DNA from: Litsea cubeba
Lineage: Eukaryota; Streptophyta; Magnoliopsida; Laurales; Lauraceae
NCBI GenBank assembly: GCA_012931725.1
Contig: CM022944.1
Location: forward strand, 114,793,642-114,857,641
Direction of reading: 5' to 3'
DNA: 64,000 nucleotides
Positions 34,737 to 48,800 of this stretch are shown piece by piece; the first letter of the stretch is position 1, and each line of letters begins with the position of its first letter. Under the pieces are notes generated by a model. That model searched no databases. It worked only from the letters and a program-made list of their open reading frames with translations, and was not told the origin of the DNA. The translations under genes and the position numbers were made by a program.

Positions 34737-35168
34737 ATATATATATAGAAAAATATTCAAGGGCATTCCTCCCTCACCAACATAATAGGGTTGACTTTAT
34801 AACACATCCGAATAAAAGACAACATAGTATGGTTGACTTTATAACACATCCGAATCATTCACATACATAGAATCCCCTTAAGTACAGTAGACCTATTGAA
34901 TTTCCACCTATCCAAATGGATTGGATCGTTGGATGAGGGCCAAATTTTTTTCCTTTAATATAAAGTCATTAAATTTGTGGGTCACGGCTAAAGGGATTAG
35001 GGGCATGGGAATGGCTCCAAATTTGATATATGGCCTTATCCAAGATGTCTCTTCACATCCCTCATAAGGCCCATGATCAGTGGGTCCCTAGGTAGGTCCA
35101 ATTAAGTTTGTCCCTCACCTCACCATATGGTGAGGGAAGGACGCACATGAACATCCCCCTATATATAT
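34737..35168. mobile_element. MITE inserted in a (TA)n site
   Basis: The left side has tatatag then gggcattcctccctcacc; the right side has, inverted, tatagggggatgttcatg and cgtccttccctcacc. It is bounded on both sides by TA repeats, so the edges are approximate. Confidence 0.45.
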
Positions 35169-36658
35169 ATATTTGTAGGATCAAACCCAAAGGGGCATAA
35201 CAACACTACTGGAAGAGCAAGACAGCTATAAATGTAAAATGGATTTGCTTTGTTTTAACAACAAATTCTGTGATTCTCTCAATGAGGTTTCAGATTACAC
35301 CAAATCACATCAACAATCCAAATTCTGTTTAATGAGGTCTAATATTGGATTGGTTATGGCCTTCCATAATGGGCTAGTTCTGGATACTCTATCCATGATT
35401 TGATTCATCATGTATTTGGAACACCAATCCTTTTTATTGTCAATATGGAGGCTATGGATCAAAATGGTTGCAATTTTGGATAAGTTGAGATCTTTGAGGT
35501 GTTGTAGTTCATCCATCTAGATCACCCATGGGCCCCACAAGCAGACTCAAGGATTGAAGGTACTGTGCAAAGTATCAAATCTTGTTACCAGTCTTTAGTG
35601 TTTAAATAATATAGAACACTAGATAGCACAAATTTGAGGTACAAATACAACCCTCATCAATTTTAATAAGATCTAGAATCCTGTAACATTATTACCTCAT
35701 AGATTGATCCATAGGTACTGTAATTGTAGCTTGTTGCTCTTGTAATATATTACGTGGGCCGAGCCACATTTGAACCTAATTATCCGACCCCACCAAAAGT
35801 CAAAAATGCCACTCGGATGGTTTCATAGCATTGCTGATGAGAATTATAGAGGAATTTTGATGATTCACAGATAAGTAAGGAACTTAAAACAGTATGAAAT
35901 TCCCGTTTTAGAGGTAATTAAACTCCACTGTTGATGGAGATTTAACGGAATTATGATATTTCAATTGATATGGCACAAACTTAAAACAGCATGAAATTGC
36001 GATTTTTAAGCTGAGAATGTCCGGAAATTCCAAAATTTTATTCGCTTTAATACTTTCACTTCAATGGGGCCGAAAACAACAAAAAGGGTTATGGACCTCA
36101 AATTGGTCAATTTAGCCCAATTTATCTGATGAGGAGTTGTGTAGAAGATTTAGCCCATTTTTTAAGCTTTTCCGAGGAAAGGCGGCTGCACCGAACATAG
36201 ATTTTACTCCACAAAAATGCGGAAGACTATTTACTCAATCCGCGAGGAAAGCGCAGAAGACCATTTCCTCAATCCTTACTCACTCAACAAAAATTGTCTA
36301 CACAAATGTACCCTAAAAGTCTAGAACTCAATTGAATGTTTGCATGAGCTCAATTGAAGTCCATGACATGAACATCTGATACTGAAACCTTATAAGAATC
36401 CTTATCTCCATTTTTTTATCTTCCATTTCACCGATTGTTAGAGCTCCCTTATCATTTTTATGCATTCCAAGGGATCTCAACTCAGCACCCACACGCATCG
36501 CAAACCAGCTAAGCTGCAGCTCGGGGCAAATTTGGTGCCAAAGCTGCTGCAAATTCTCGCATAATCTACTAAGTGTCCATCACATGGCCTTATAAAATAA
36601 ATGTTTGAATTAGATACTCTCCTTGATCTACTGAAAGCTCATTACATGGACATATATA
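35169..36658. other. Intergenic, no gene seen
   Basis: AT-rich; a frame at 35310-35516 (-) and one at 36328-36552 (-) have no recognisable homology. Confidence 0.5.
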
Positions 36659-37596
36659 ATCATCATCATCATCAAAGTCTTGTTCCAACTATGTTGGAGT
36701 CAATTACACGAATTTTGTTTCTCCATTCTGGTCTATCTTGAGTCAAATTCTCAGATAAGTTACACCTTTCATATCTATGTTTACTACCTCCATTCATGTC
36801 CTCTTTGGCCTACCCCTTCCCCTTGGTGGGCTATAAACCTTCATAGCCAAACTTCTTTTTATTGGCACAATTGTCGGCTTACGCCAAATATGCCCAAACC
36901 ATCTCAAACGGATTTCTCTAATTTTATCCTATGTTGTTGCTACCCTTAAATGCTCTTTAAAGCGCTCATTTCTAATTTTATTCTTCCTACTTTTACCACG
37001 CATACACCTCAACATTTTCATCTTTGCCACATCCATTTGGTGCATATGTTCATTCTTGATGGGCCAACATTCTACTCCATAGGTCATACCTGGTCTAATC
37101 GCTATCATGTAAAATTTTTCCTGCAATCTTATTGGCATTCGTCGGTGACAAAGTATTCCAGAAGCAACTCTTCACTTCAACCATCTGCTTTTATCCTATG
37201 TTCAACATCTTCATCGATCTCCCAATCCTTACTAATTATAGAGCCAAGATAGCAAAAAGAATCATTTTGTGGTATCTCTTGGTCTTCAATTCTCACAGTA
37301 GGTTCAGCTCTTTCTTTATGACCACTGAAGTTACAATCTATATAATACGTCTTTGTACGGCTTATTTTAAGAGATAATTAGCGAAAGGTCCCTCATAGAG
37401 GTCTTGTAAGGCCTCCAGTCCATCAACTTTTCCTCTAAGGCTTGTAGTCCATGCAGCTTGGACATATTTCGATGAGAGATCCCTAGATACGCCACCTCAT
37501 ACATTTTCATGACTGATTTGTCCTTTCAACTGATTAGGCATAAAATTTTAAATTTTAAATCTTCCATTCTCCCTCTTCTTCTTCTTCAATCTGGAC

Positions 37597-38118
37597 ATGG
37601 ACAAATCTAAAACACCACCATCCTTCTCCAATCGTCTTCTCTGGTCCAATCTAGAACAACAACCAGATCGGGTTGCCGGAGAGGACATCTTCTTCTCCGA
37701 CTCGGTTTCTGTTCTCTGCTACAGAACAGAGACTCTGCTACAGGACTTCTTCTCCTCCCCTTCTCCGACGCAAGCGACGGGCGGGGGAAGGCTGCAGCGG
37801 CAACTAGCTCCGACCGCGGTGAGACGGCTCCGGTCTTCTTCTCCGGGACCGTGCGATCCCAAGAACCCAAGTCTGTTTCGCTACAACGATCCAGATTTCC
37901 CTGTCTCTGCTTTTCTTGCAGTTGTCTTCTCCGACAACGCTGAAGCACTTCCGACAAGAGGCGACGACGATGGCGAAGAGAGTCTCCAGCGACTTGCGGC
38001 GTGGCACGATGGCAGCGCAAAACCTGCGGCGATTCCCTTCTCCGGTTCCGGCGACGATGGGCATAACAGTTCGGTTGCCAGGCCAGGCCAGGTTCAGGTT
38101 CCGGTCAATTCAGCCTGA
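37597..38118 (+). CDS. Hypothetical GC-rich frame inside the MULE-like insertion
   Basis: 173 codons from ATG (context gacATGGac), uninterrupted, GC-rich in an AT-rich window. It is rich in Ser, Pro, Arg and Asp. Visible text: PPSFSNRLLWSNLEQQ, DIFFSDSVSVLCYRTETLLQ, DPDFPVSAFLAVVFSDNAEA. No known domain recognised. A 137-codon frame also runs on the - strand over the same GC block, so the sense is uncertain. A CT-rich leader (cttcttcttcttcaatc) just upstream resembles a plant 5' UTR, which would fit a captured 5' UTR plus first exon of a host gene. Whether it is expressed is unknown. Confidence 0.3.
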   Translation: MDKSKTPPSFSNRLLWSNLEQQPDRVAGEDIFFSDSVSVLCYRTETLLQDFFSSPSPTQATGGGRLQRQLAPTAVRRLRSSSPGPCDPKNPSLFRYNDPDFPVSAFLAVVFSDNAEALPTRGDDDGEESLQRLAAWHDGSAKPAAIPFSGSGDDGHNSSVARPGQVQVPVNSA

Positions 38119-38159
38119 CCCGTGAAGCAGAAAGCCCAGCCAGTAACATGCTGATGTTC

Positions 38160-38890
38160 TGGTTTATGAAATTTATTTGAATTTTTGTTAAATTTATCTA
38201 AGTTTCTGTTAAATTTATCTGAGTTTTTGACAAATTTACGTGAGTTTCTATCAAATTTATCTGAGTTTTTTTATTTTTTATCAAATTTATTTGAGTTTTG
38301 AGCAAATTTATCTAAGTTCTAAAACACATTTATATGAGTTCTTGACAAATCTATCTGAGTTTTGGGCTAATTTATCTGAGCTCTGAAACACATTTATATG
38401 AGTTTTGGCAAATTTATTTGTATTTTTTTATCTATTTGTGTATTTAGATTTTATTTGTATTTTTTAAAATTCATTTGCATTTTTTGAAATAAATTTAATT
38501 GAGTTTTTGACAAAAATACTTGAGTTTTTACCAGATTTTTCGCTAATTTGGAAAATTGGGTTATCTTAGTTTTGGCAAATGTATTTTCAAAATTTTAAAT
38601 TTATTTGCATTTTTTAATTTTATTTATGTCTTTTGAAATTTATTTACATTTTTTAAAATTTATTTGAATCTTTTGAAATTGATTTTCATCTTTTGAAATT
38701 TATTTATATTTTTTAAAATTTATTTGGATCTTTTGAAATTTATTTACGTCTTTTTAAATTTATCTGCGTTCTTTTGAAATTTATTTTTTTTAATTTATTG
38801 TGTTTTTTGAAATTATTGTATTTTTGAAATTTATTTGCGATATTTTGAAATTTATTTATGTGTTTTTAGAATTTATTTGAAAATCTCATT
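38160..38890. repeat. Degenerate AT-rich short-period array
   Basis: Dozens of imperfect units such as 'aaatttatctgagtttttga' and later 'gaaatttatttgcattttt', about 25-32 bp each, drift gradually in sequence along the array. Confidence 0.75.
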
Positions 38891-40480
38891 AATGAAATTC
38901 CATTGATCGTGGCCAATTAAATGGCAGTTGACCATTATTAATGGGATATCCCAACAATCATGGGATATGATTTAAAAAAATAATAAATTAGATATATTAC
39001 TATTAATGGGATATCTCACCAATCATGGGATATGATTTAAAGAAATGGTAAATTAGACATATCAGGTATGAGAATGTGTTAGATGACCTTTGGCTGTAAT
39101 TTTTCTTTTTGTGGACTGTTTGCAACAAAGTCATACTTTGAAGGACCTCCAACCAAACGCCTCTTATTTTAAAGCCTTTAGATTGTAAAGCCTCTCATCA
39201 TCTCTCGAGTTTTGCATTCACACCATCTCTTGATTCATCTACTAATACAATATCATCTGCAAATAACATACACCAAGGTATCTCTTCTTAAATATGAGCA
39301 GTTAACACATCCATAATCAGTGCAAAGAGATAAAGACTTAGGGCCAACCTTGGATACAAACCTATGGTCACTGAGAACTCTCATGTCTCTCTACAAGTAG
39401 TTCTCACACTCATTACTATTGCTTCATACATGTCTTTAATAATCTCAATATAACCTCTTGAAACATTCATATTTTATTTAAAACCCACCAAATTAAATCT
39501 CTAGATACATTATCACAGGCTTTCTTTAGATCGATGAAGACTATATGCAAGTTCTTCCTCTTCACTCGATATTTTCCCATTAATTGCCTAAGTAAGAAGA
39601 TAGCTTCCATCGTTGACCTCGCTAACATAAAACCAAATTGATTTTCAGACATCTCGGTCTTCTGTCTAAGTTTTTGCTCCATTATTCTTTCCCATAGCTT
39701 CATAGTATGACTTATTAGTTTAATCTCACGATAGTTTGTACAGTTTTGTATATCTCTCTTGTTCTAATATATAGGTACTTTGAACGCTTCTTCTCCATTT
39801 ATCCAGCATTTTCTTTATTAGTAATATTTTATTGAAGAGTCTAGTTAACCAAATCTCCTCAACTTCTCCTAAGCAATTTCAAACCTCAATAGGGATGTCA
39901 TCTAGACCCGTAGCCTTTCACGTCTTCATTTATTTTAATACTTACCTCACTTCCACCACCCTAATTCTACAAAAAAAAAAAAAAAAAAAGCATGATTTGT
40001 TTACAAAGTATCATCTTTTGTTCTTATGTCTCCTATATAGTCTTCATTTAAAAGCATACTAAAATATTTCCTCCACCTTTCTTTGATGTTGTTATCCTTC
40101 AGTAGAACCTTTTGGTCATTGCTCTTAATACACCTGACATGATCTAAATCACTACTTTTCCTTTCTCTTATCTTTGCAAGCTTAAAAATATTATTATTTC
40201 ATTCTCTTGTTCCCAACCTATTTTATAGGTCATCATATGCTTTGCGCTTTGCATCACTTGCTACTTTCTTAGCTTCTTTCTTTGCCTCCTTATACATCTC
40301 ATAGTTCTCCAAATTCCTAATACTCCGTCAAACTTTGTAACAACATTTCTTGAACCTCTACACTCCATCACTAGGTTTCTTTATTATTGTGTCTCTTCCC
40401 TTTTGACTCTCCAAGCACCTCTTTAACCGCCTTTCTAATACAGTTAGCCAACGTTAAAAACTCACCTAATAAGGCTGGAA

Positions 40481-42830
40481 TTTATGAGGTGCGTAATCCA
40501 AAGGCCCTTTATCCGGCTGAATTGGATGCAAGCCAAGTGACCCGCTACTTCATTTGATTGGCCACAGAATCCCAACTTTTTTCATGAGCATCCATGTTGC
40601 ATGCCTCTGATCAGTGGTCTTATCTACAACCATTCAATCACTAGCTTTTCCAGTAGGAAAATGGTTCATTGAAGTCATCACAGGCGGTAACCAAGTTTGA
40701 CTGAATCTCGGTGCCCTGCCTGACCGATCTAAAGCCACAGATGCAGATGGCTGTTGGTCCGATGTGAATTCTAAAAACCCTAGCATACAGTAAGTCTAAA
40801 CAATGCTCACTACATCAATGCTTTTAAAACCGCATGGGAATCCAAACCGGTCCAAACTGGTTCTACCACTCATCTTGATTGGAGTTCTAGTCTGAAATCT
40901 CAACACAGATTAGATAATGATGAAAAACAAAAGATGATAACAATAATAATGCTGGACCCACCTGGTTTGACCATATTAGTTTCAGATAGTTCTAACAGCA
41001 GTTTAGCCAATTTTAAATGGTATTGACCAATTCTTACTGATTTTGACCACTAAATACCACCAGATTTAGAGCTGACCAGACCAGCATAGGCACACTGATT
41101 TTGATTGAACCTAGCTACACATGCCTTCGCAGTTTCCACAAAGCACTGCCCATCATCTTTCATGAAGTAGCAGGTCACGCTCGGGAACTGGCTTACACAC
41201 ATCAGTTTATTGGGCAAACGAGTTCTTAATTGAAAACTAGAAAAGAAATGTGTTCTGACTAACTGAAGACGAATAAATTGCCAATTACTGATACTACCAT
41301 TGTTAATAAATCTCACATCTGGAACCAGATTTTAGCCTACTTTTGGATGCAGTAGTACTCAACCTACCACACATCACACGAAGAAAGGTTATGGCAGTTG
41401 ATTACTATGTTTTCAAATGAAATTCAGTAGCATAAATCCAACCACTTATTTGGTGCTCAAGACAATTGAATGGTACAGTCAGCCAAGGATTTCCAATCAC
41501 CAGAACCTGACCGATCAACAGTTTGTGAGCAACACCGCAATGCAGCTTTCCTGTTGGACATGTCAAGCTGGCCTGTGAAGAGAGGCACCAGAGTTGTCTC
41601 TTCATATTAGTGAACTAAGGTGCTTAGCCTCTCTCTGTTGGTGCCATATCTCAAACTCAGGACCTAATGATGTAAAACCATAGGTTTAAACCATTACCAC
41701 AAGGTAGAGATCGGCGAACTAAGGTGCTACTCCCATCCGTCTGATAGGATATTGCATCACTGGACCAGGTAGCAAGAGACAAGTATAAATTGAGCACAAG
41801 ATGCACCATCATGCCTAGTTTGTTCTAGCTTACATAATATCCCTAATATGCCTCTAATGCAAATAAATTTATATGTAAAAGCAACTGCAATAAACACTCA
41901 GGCAGGCATACATTTCTCATTCAACATTTTTGCTCTGCATGAATTGATTTTTAAAAATACAATGGCACATTGAGAAGAGACTGTTTCCATGATGCTCTGC
42001 ATAGTGGTACCATTATAACACGTCATGTTCTATTGGAAGCTATTTTATTGGTAATAATCCCTAACCCAACTAAAATATACTCAAAAGGATATAGAGAGAA
42101 ATGCTTGCCACAATATAGAAGCATTTCCAATGGAAACAGCATAAACATCACTAATATTCTTGCACTCATATTTACACCCGCTTGATCGAGCAGGTGTGAA
42201 ATCAGGTCAGATATATTGTCACATCATCCATAGGAACTCCACATGCCGCCGAATTGTCTACACTAAAGCTGCACATAAATTAAAGAAACTGAGATACAAA
42301 TGGAAACAGAAGTATTATATGGACACTGGCAGAAAGCATGCAAAATCTGAGTCAGTGCTTCCCCATGTTAATCAATTTGATGTCTGGCCAACTGTTCCAG
42401 ACTCATGAAACAATTGTCCAAAATGAAGTCTGATCAAACAATGCTGAGTGGCAAAAATATGGTTAGAGAAAAGCTCCTCAATTAGGATGCGCACCAACCA
42501 AGGACATTTATGTCTAGTAGACAATACAAGATAGATCTGTTGTGCATATGGGACAACAAAGGGAAATTATTAGGTGAAAGACACCCTTGGCAAATCGCAA
42601 AATGGGCCTTGGTTTCCTCAAGACTGCCATTTCTAATCACTGCTCAAACAACATTGTGTAACAAGTTTTCACAATAGGTACCAGAAAAACAGCATCATGA
42701 AATCATATTCTCAAATGGAAAAAATTCCAGATCCAACTCACTATTATAGTTCAGGGGAGAAAGAAAAAGGTTCACCATCAAGAAAAGCAGAGCGGTATAT
42801 ATAGCAAATTAACTATAACAAACATTACCT
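40481..42830. other. Intergenic / 3' flank of the transporter gene
   Basis: No exon recognised. The right part must contain the transporter's 3' UTR (gene on -). A possible AATAAA on - lies at 42044-42049, but its distance from the stop makes it weak. The frame at 41050-41316 (-) has no recognisable family. Confidence 0.45.
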
Positions 42831-45800
42831 CTATTCTTCTGGTGAGAGAAGTGAAATCTCAATTTCCTGGAGAGTCCTTCCTTTTGTTTCAACCACATTC
42901 TTCTTTACAAAAATAACTGCCGCCAAGCAAAAAGAAGCAAAGATCGAGTACAACACTTGAGGTCCAAGTTTCTCCAACAATCGCAAGAAGAGCAAGCCCA
43001 CAAAGAAATTCACCACCTGAAAGCCGCAAGGATCCAACCATTTAAAAGACTTGATAATCTGACAATTACAATGTCCGGTTTGCAATAGATTTTTGAAGTC
43101 AATAGTTATAAGACTGTCTAGACGGTTGCCCCTGAGAAAAATCAGTAGACATCTTCTGAGTCCTGCTCAAGATGCTGATTTTTCTTAATCCTTCAGGTAG
43201 TAGTTGGCAAGAAAAAGACTCCGACCGAAAGGCCATCTTACATCTAACCGAGATTCAGACAACTTTTAGTGTTTTCTTCCAAATCTTTAGGTAGTATCCA
43301 ACCCTTCAGCCGATTTTTATCAAAGCCACAAGTGTTACTCACTTGCAGAATTGAAACTGAATCACAAAGGACCTATATAACAAGGAAAATAAAACAATAT
43401 AGTTGTTGATTGTCGTGGATCTCATCAACTACACTATAATGGGCAACTTAAGTGTTTCCCAGGTGGCTGACACTCAGATCCTTATAAAAACTTAAGTGCC
43501 GTGTCAGGTTGCTCAGCCAATCAGGCAAGGGCTCACTCTGCTGAGAGTAAAACCCACATCACATCCTTCTTACCCGCAATTCAAAAGATTAGACTCTTTC
43601 AAGAGTCACAGGCACACAGCCTCTTAATCTTCAAGTTCTGAGGGGATTTGGTGGCCGCATTTCAAATTGAGCTTGGCCAGTTTGGCATCATTCTAGGAAT
43701 GTTTCATTATGAGAATGAATGAAGAAAAACTTCTGACAGGCATTTTGTGGGGGAGAGAGTCTAGAGGGAGAGATTTTATAGATACACAGCTGGAGAGAAT
43801 GCCTGCCAAACAAGCTTTTCTTCATTCCTTCTCAGAATGAAACATTCCTAGAATGATGCCAAACTGGCCCTAATATCTTCTTTGGTGGGAATTTTTACAG
43901 TAATATAGCAGTTTTCTCCAGTTTTGGAATAAAGGTTCCAGTTTTGGCAGGTGACCCCAAGGGAGCAAACATCAGCTTCCCTTTCAAGCCTACGTGCGCA
44001 GGAACAACAAAGGTAAGCCCCCAAAAAATGTGGGGCCGAAGGCCCGAAGCTGCAAACTACGGCTTAGCTTTCAAGCTGCAAATGAAGGCTGACAGCCTTC
44101 TAGCTCGAAAACCAGAGTGCACATACAGTGTCGGACACTAGTTTGTGTACTTTTTTGTTAATAGTTTATGAACCTATATCATCTTTCAGGATTACATGGG
44201 TCATACTTCACAACATGGCTTTAAGCTAGCTCATTGCAAGTTCTGTCTCTAGAATGTGAAACTAATCCCCCTTCACAGCTTCTAAATGAAGACGATGTAG
44301 GCAGTAGATTATTACCCAATGTACACACATACAGATTGCCATAGCCTTTGCTCGAATACGGCTAGGAAAAATTTCCGGTAGGAGGAGACCAGGGACTGGA
44401 CCAGCACCTAGTGCAAACATTAAGACAAACCTGCAAAAGCGAGTTCACATTTAATTCAGAAACCAAAATATATAGCTACCTACTGGAGCCCAACAATTTC
44501 ATATGAGCAACTTTGTTTTGGAAACTAGTCAAGTGGAATAAAAACTCCATTCAATGGACAGTGATGTGATCACCCTGAAATGAAAGGACCTCCCTGTGAT
44601 ATGCAGAAGTCCCGAAGCACACAACAATGCAAATGTACCCATGATATGCAAGGTCCAGTAATCTGTAAACTGATGAACCAGTTTTTACCATATTTATGTT
44701 TACCCAACAATACATCTTTATATATTACTCATGTATAATATATGACATGAACCACCAACCAAAATAAATAAATAATAACTCATAAATCAGCATAAAGTTA
44801 AAACCGCCCTCAATCGCAGTACTGTTGCTAGCTAAAGAATTTACAATCAGCTCAAAGGAGAAAAAAAAATTGCCTGGAAATGCATGCATGCTTTTACAAA
44901 GCCCCTTGTACCAAACTCAGATTTTCCTCTCCCTATTCCAAATATAAAGAGTTTTTTTTTTTTTTTTTTTTAAAGCAAAACTGAAACACCTGATGCCATA
45001 TTTTTGTTTTAATTGATTTGGTTTCTTCGAACATAGAAAATCCATAATGAACAATCTTATCTCATTTTTAGATCACTGATTTTTTAATATCTGTAACCAA
45101 ATTTGGTTATATTTTTGTTCTTTTGCACACTACCATCCATGGCTCAAAATAGTAGCAGCCGCACTATTGGCCGTAGCGGTTAAGGCCCCTACGTTGTTTT
45201 TAAAATAGCAGCCCTATGGTCTAAAACCTATTAGAGCCCATGAGTTTAAAACATTTGTTTTCTTATTTCTTCTCTTCAATAGCCTTTCCCAAGTTGTCTC
45301 TACCCTTATATGGTTCCAAATCACTAAAAAAAAAAAACACAAGATTGATTGCTACACAATATTTTAACTCTTTTAACTACTTGAAAAAATCACACCGCTA
45401 TGCCGCTACGTATCGCCGCAACCACTATATATCGCCCACTACGTAGCGTTTTAGCCATTGGCCGCTACACCCGCCGCAACCTCTATTTTGATGATCCTTT
45501 CTACCACAAGGCACCCTTCAAGTTAGTACTGTCAATATTCATGTTACAAATAGTGCATTAATAACCAAAACTGCTTTCAAAACCAAAATAAAATTTTCGA
45601 ATAAAAGTAAGACAATTCGTACCATAAATGTTCCCATTTAAAAACAAAGTGGTCCACAGACACACGCACACCCATTTAAAAACTTTTAACAAAAGTTTTG
45701 ACTAAGTGGCACTTTTGCGCGCACACACTCCCATACACCGCGCGCACAACCACCCGCCCACCACACTCCCATGCACTCACACATGTGTGCCTGCACCCAA

Positions 45801-48800
45801 CCACCCACACAGAAACTTGGACGGAGTCTGGATTGTCCATCTCCACACAGACCTTGTGTTCCACGCCAGATTGTTTTAGAACAGAGTTTACCCATTGATA
45901 TGGCCATTAGGGCACGACAGAGCTAAGAGGAAATTCAAGAAAAGGACCACTAAATAATCATAAGGGCAAACAAGATTTTTTTATTTTTTATTTCTTTTAT
46001 TTTTTAAAATTCTTTTCTTTAGCCTTAACAAAGCTGAGACATTTTCAAAGAAATCAGCAGCACTGCTGAAAAGTCGGTCTCTATGATGCTAAAATTACGC
46101 ACATAACATAAGCAACCAACACTACTGGAACAGATGTCCTAATAATACATCTTCAAAGGTCTCTCTATAGACATCCGCTAAAATTGAAACGAATACATAT
46201 TCAAAAGATATGAATCCATCCGTTGATGTATCAGACATTTTATAATAAGGAGGCTTCCATAGTTCCATACAGTAACTTATTAAATTATGATGCATCCAGA
46301 CTGTTCAAAACCCCAAGTTTTCAAAACAACAGAGCCACGCACAGCTTGGATGTTAATTGCTAATTTAAAGGAAAATTCCATGTATATGGAAGAGCTTTCA
46401 GATGTCCTCTGTGAAAGGTACAATTATGTGTCAGATTTGACTAAACTAATAATCACAGTTTGTATACAATATAGAGTGTGAACCCATTTACCATTATTTC
46501 AGAAATAGCAGAGAAGATGTAGCAAATTGTTGTAAAGAGATCATAGAAATGGCACCAAAAAACTACAATCCATAGACTGTTCAAAGCCCCAAGCTTTCAA
46601 ACTAGAAGAAAAGGCCTGCCAAATTGTTGTAAAAGATTATAGACACCATTTTTTATTTTTTATTTTTTTAAAGAATGTTCAAAAGCTTATTGATCAACTC
46701 AGAATTTAGCTACACCAACTAGGTCGGTCAAGCTCTTGAATGATGATAAATGGGATGTTTATCATTATTTCAAAAAGTAGTAAGCGATCATAAGTCAAAA
46801 ACTTATGATGACCTATATAATAAGTTGGGAGCAAGAAAAGGGGAGAGATACTATCAAGCTCAAAAGAATAATGGAAAAAGAAACAAGAGACAATCAAAAG
46901 GTTTTAGTAAAGGACAATGATATTAAAGAAAGGTAGTGAGAGTATCTTTTAACATTTAAATGAAAATCCCATAAAATGCTTGGGACGAGAGATGGTACTA
47001 ATTTAGCAGGACATGACTTCAACCACAAAATTAGGATAGAAAAAGTTAAGAAAACATTCGCAAGAATGAAAACAGGAAAGGTTATCAAGCCAGATGGCAT
47101 TCTGCTAGAGGCTTGAAAATGCTTAGTTTAAAAGTAATGAGTTTGGTTAACTAGGCTCTTCAATAAGATATTAATTATAAAGAAAATGATGGATAAATGC
47201 AAAAAAAGTGTTCTAGTACCTATATATAAGAACAAAGGATATATATATATATATATGGCACCAATTATCATAGAATTAAACTTGTGAGTCACACTATAAA
47301 ATTATGAGAGAGAACGAGCAAAGGCTTAGATAAAAGACCCAAATATCTGAAAATCAATTTGATTTCATGCAAGGGAGGTCAACTATAGAAGCTATCTTCT
47401 CACTTGCTCATTTAATGAAAAAATATCGAGAGAACAAGATAAACCTTCATATGGTCATCGTTAGTCTAGAGAAAGACCACGACAAGATACCTAAAGGTTT
47501 GATTAGGTGAGTTTTTGATAAAATTTGGAGGTCCAAAGAGATTATATTGACATCAGTAAGACATACGAGAGAGCGGTAACCAGTATGGGAACTACTTGCG
47601 GAGAGACGAGAGAGTTTCCATTAGGGGTCAGCTTTAAGATCTTATCTTTTTGCACTGATTATGAAGGAATTAATTGCTCATTCAAGAGAAGGTACCTTAG
47701 TGTATGTTGTTTGCAGATGATATAGTGTTAGCAGATGGATCAAGAGATGGCATGAATGCAAAACTTGAGCGATGAAAAAAGGCTACAGAATCCAAAGGCT
47801 CTAAAAAAGTAAGTCTACATAGACAAAATATATGAATTGCAACCTCAATGGAGATGTGAAAAGAGATGCAACTCCTATGAGAATTGAAGCTCAAGAGATA
47901 CTACAAAGAGATTCCTTCTTAAAACTTGCTCTATAATTAGTAACGAAAGAGAGATTAAACCGAAAATAGGATAAGACGGACTTGGGCGGTTGAAATGGAT
48001 ACTTGCTTCTGGAGTACTTTGTGAAACATACCAACAAGATTGAAGGAAAAAAATTACAAGATAACAATCAGGGCACATTTGGGTAATGTCCTCGGAGAGG
48101 AATCCTCTATGGTTTTCCTCGATTCAGAGAAAAAACCCACGTTTGTGTGAAGAGAGGAAAAGTGAGGATTTTCCAAATCCTCGAAACCCATAAAAAAATC
48201 CTCTTCCACCGATTCCTCGGTCTCCACCTTCCCCCATCGAATCTTGCAAATCCACGGAAGCAAAGAAGCACTTGAGTTACAAAGAGTGACTCCTCTTAAG
48301 TGCTTCCGAAACCTAGAATGCATTGATTTTTTCCCTCATAAATCCTCAAAGAGGATAGCATGGTTCCATGGGAATGAAGGAATCCTCTATCTAGAGGATT
48401 CTTCTTTGTTTACCAAGCGTACCCTTAGACTAGCTACGACCTACGGAGCAAAATGTCAGCCACTTTGGAAACAAGTACATGCAAAAAAATGTATACTACA
48501 GATGAGAATGTAGTAATGAATGTGTGGTAAAATTAGGAAATAATTAAAAAAAAATGAGCACATTCAAAAGCATTTAGGGTAGCATCAATATGTGATAAAT
48601 TAAGAGACTCATTTAAGATGGATTTAACATGTCTAATGCAAGCTAACAACGGCGCCGATGAGGAGTTTCTCTACGCAGGCCGATGGACCCTCAAGTAAAA
48701 AAGGGTAAGCCGAAGATGATATGGATGGAGGTAGTAAGGATATATTTGAAGAAGTGCAACCTATCCAAGGATTTGGCCAGGATAAACTGCAATGGCGGGA

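Larger units (their letters stand above)
37371..39162. mobile_element. Mutator-like insertion carrying a GC-rich frame (Pack-MULE candidate)
   Basis: 1,792 bp inserted into the LINE with a 10-bp duplication cttattttaa (37361-37370 and 39163-39172). The left end starts gagataattagcgaaaggtc, like many plant MULE ends. The inverted right end shares only partial similarity (ggtcc(c/t)tca, cagtcca), so the TIRs are worn. Inside are a GC-rich block with an intact frame (37597-38118), then AT-rich degenerate repeats (38160-38890) and two copies of gggatatc(c/t)ca(c/a)caatcatggg. No transposase. Confidence 0.65.
36659..40480 (-). mobile_element. LINE (non-LTR retrotransposon) relic, split by a DNA transposon
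   Basis: Read on -, the 5' part (40480-39163) has ENYEMYKEAKKEAKK-like text and the RT segment MKLWERIMEQKLR, MSENQFGFMLARSTMEAIFL, HIVFIDLKKACDNVSRDLIW. The 3' part (37370-36659) has QEKFYMIAIRPGMTYGVECW and MLRCMRGKSRKNKIRNERFK. It ends with the family's 3' tail, (gat)n after an inverted 'tgactccaacatagttgg'. Numerous stops are present, and the catalytic FADD box was not found intact. The two parts are separated by the insertion 37371-39162. Confidence 0.8.

Noticed and set aside
45676..45907. Three overlapping frames in both strands near 45.7 kb
   Set aside because: Caused by a CA-rich low-complexity stretch in an intron.
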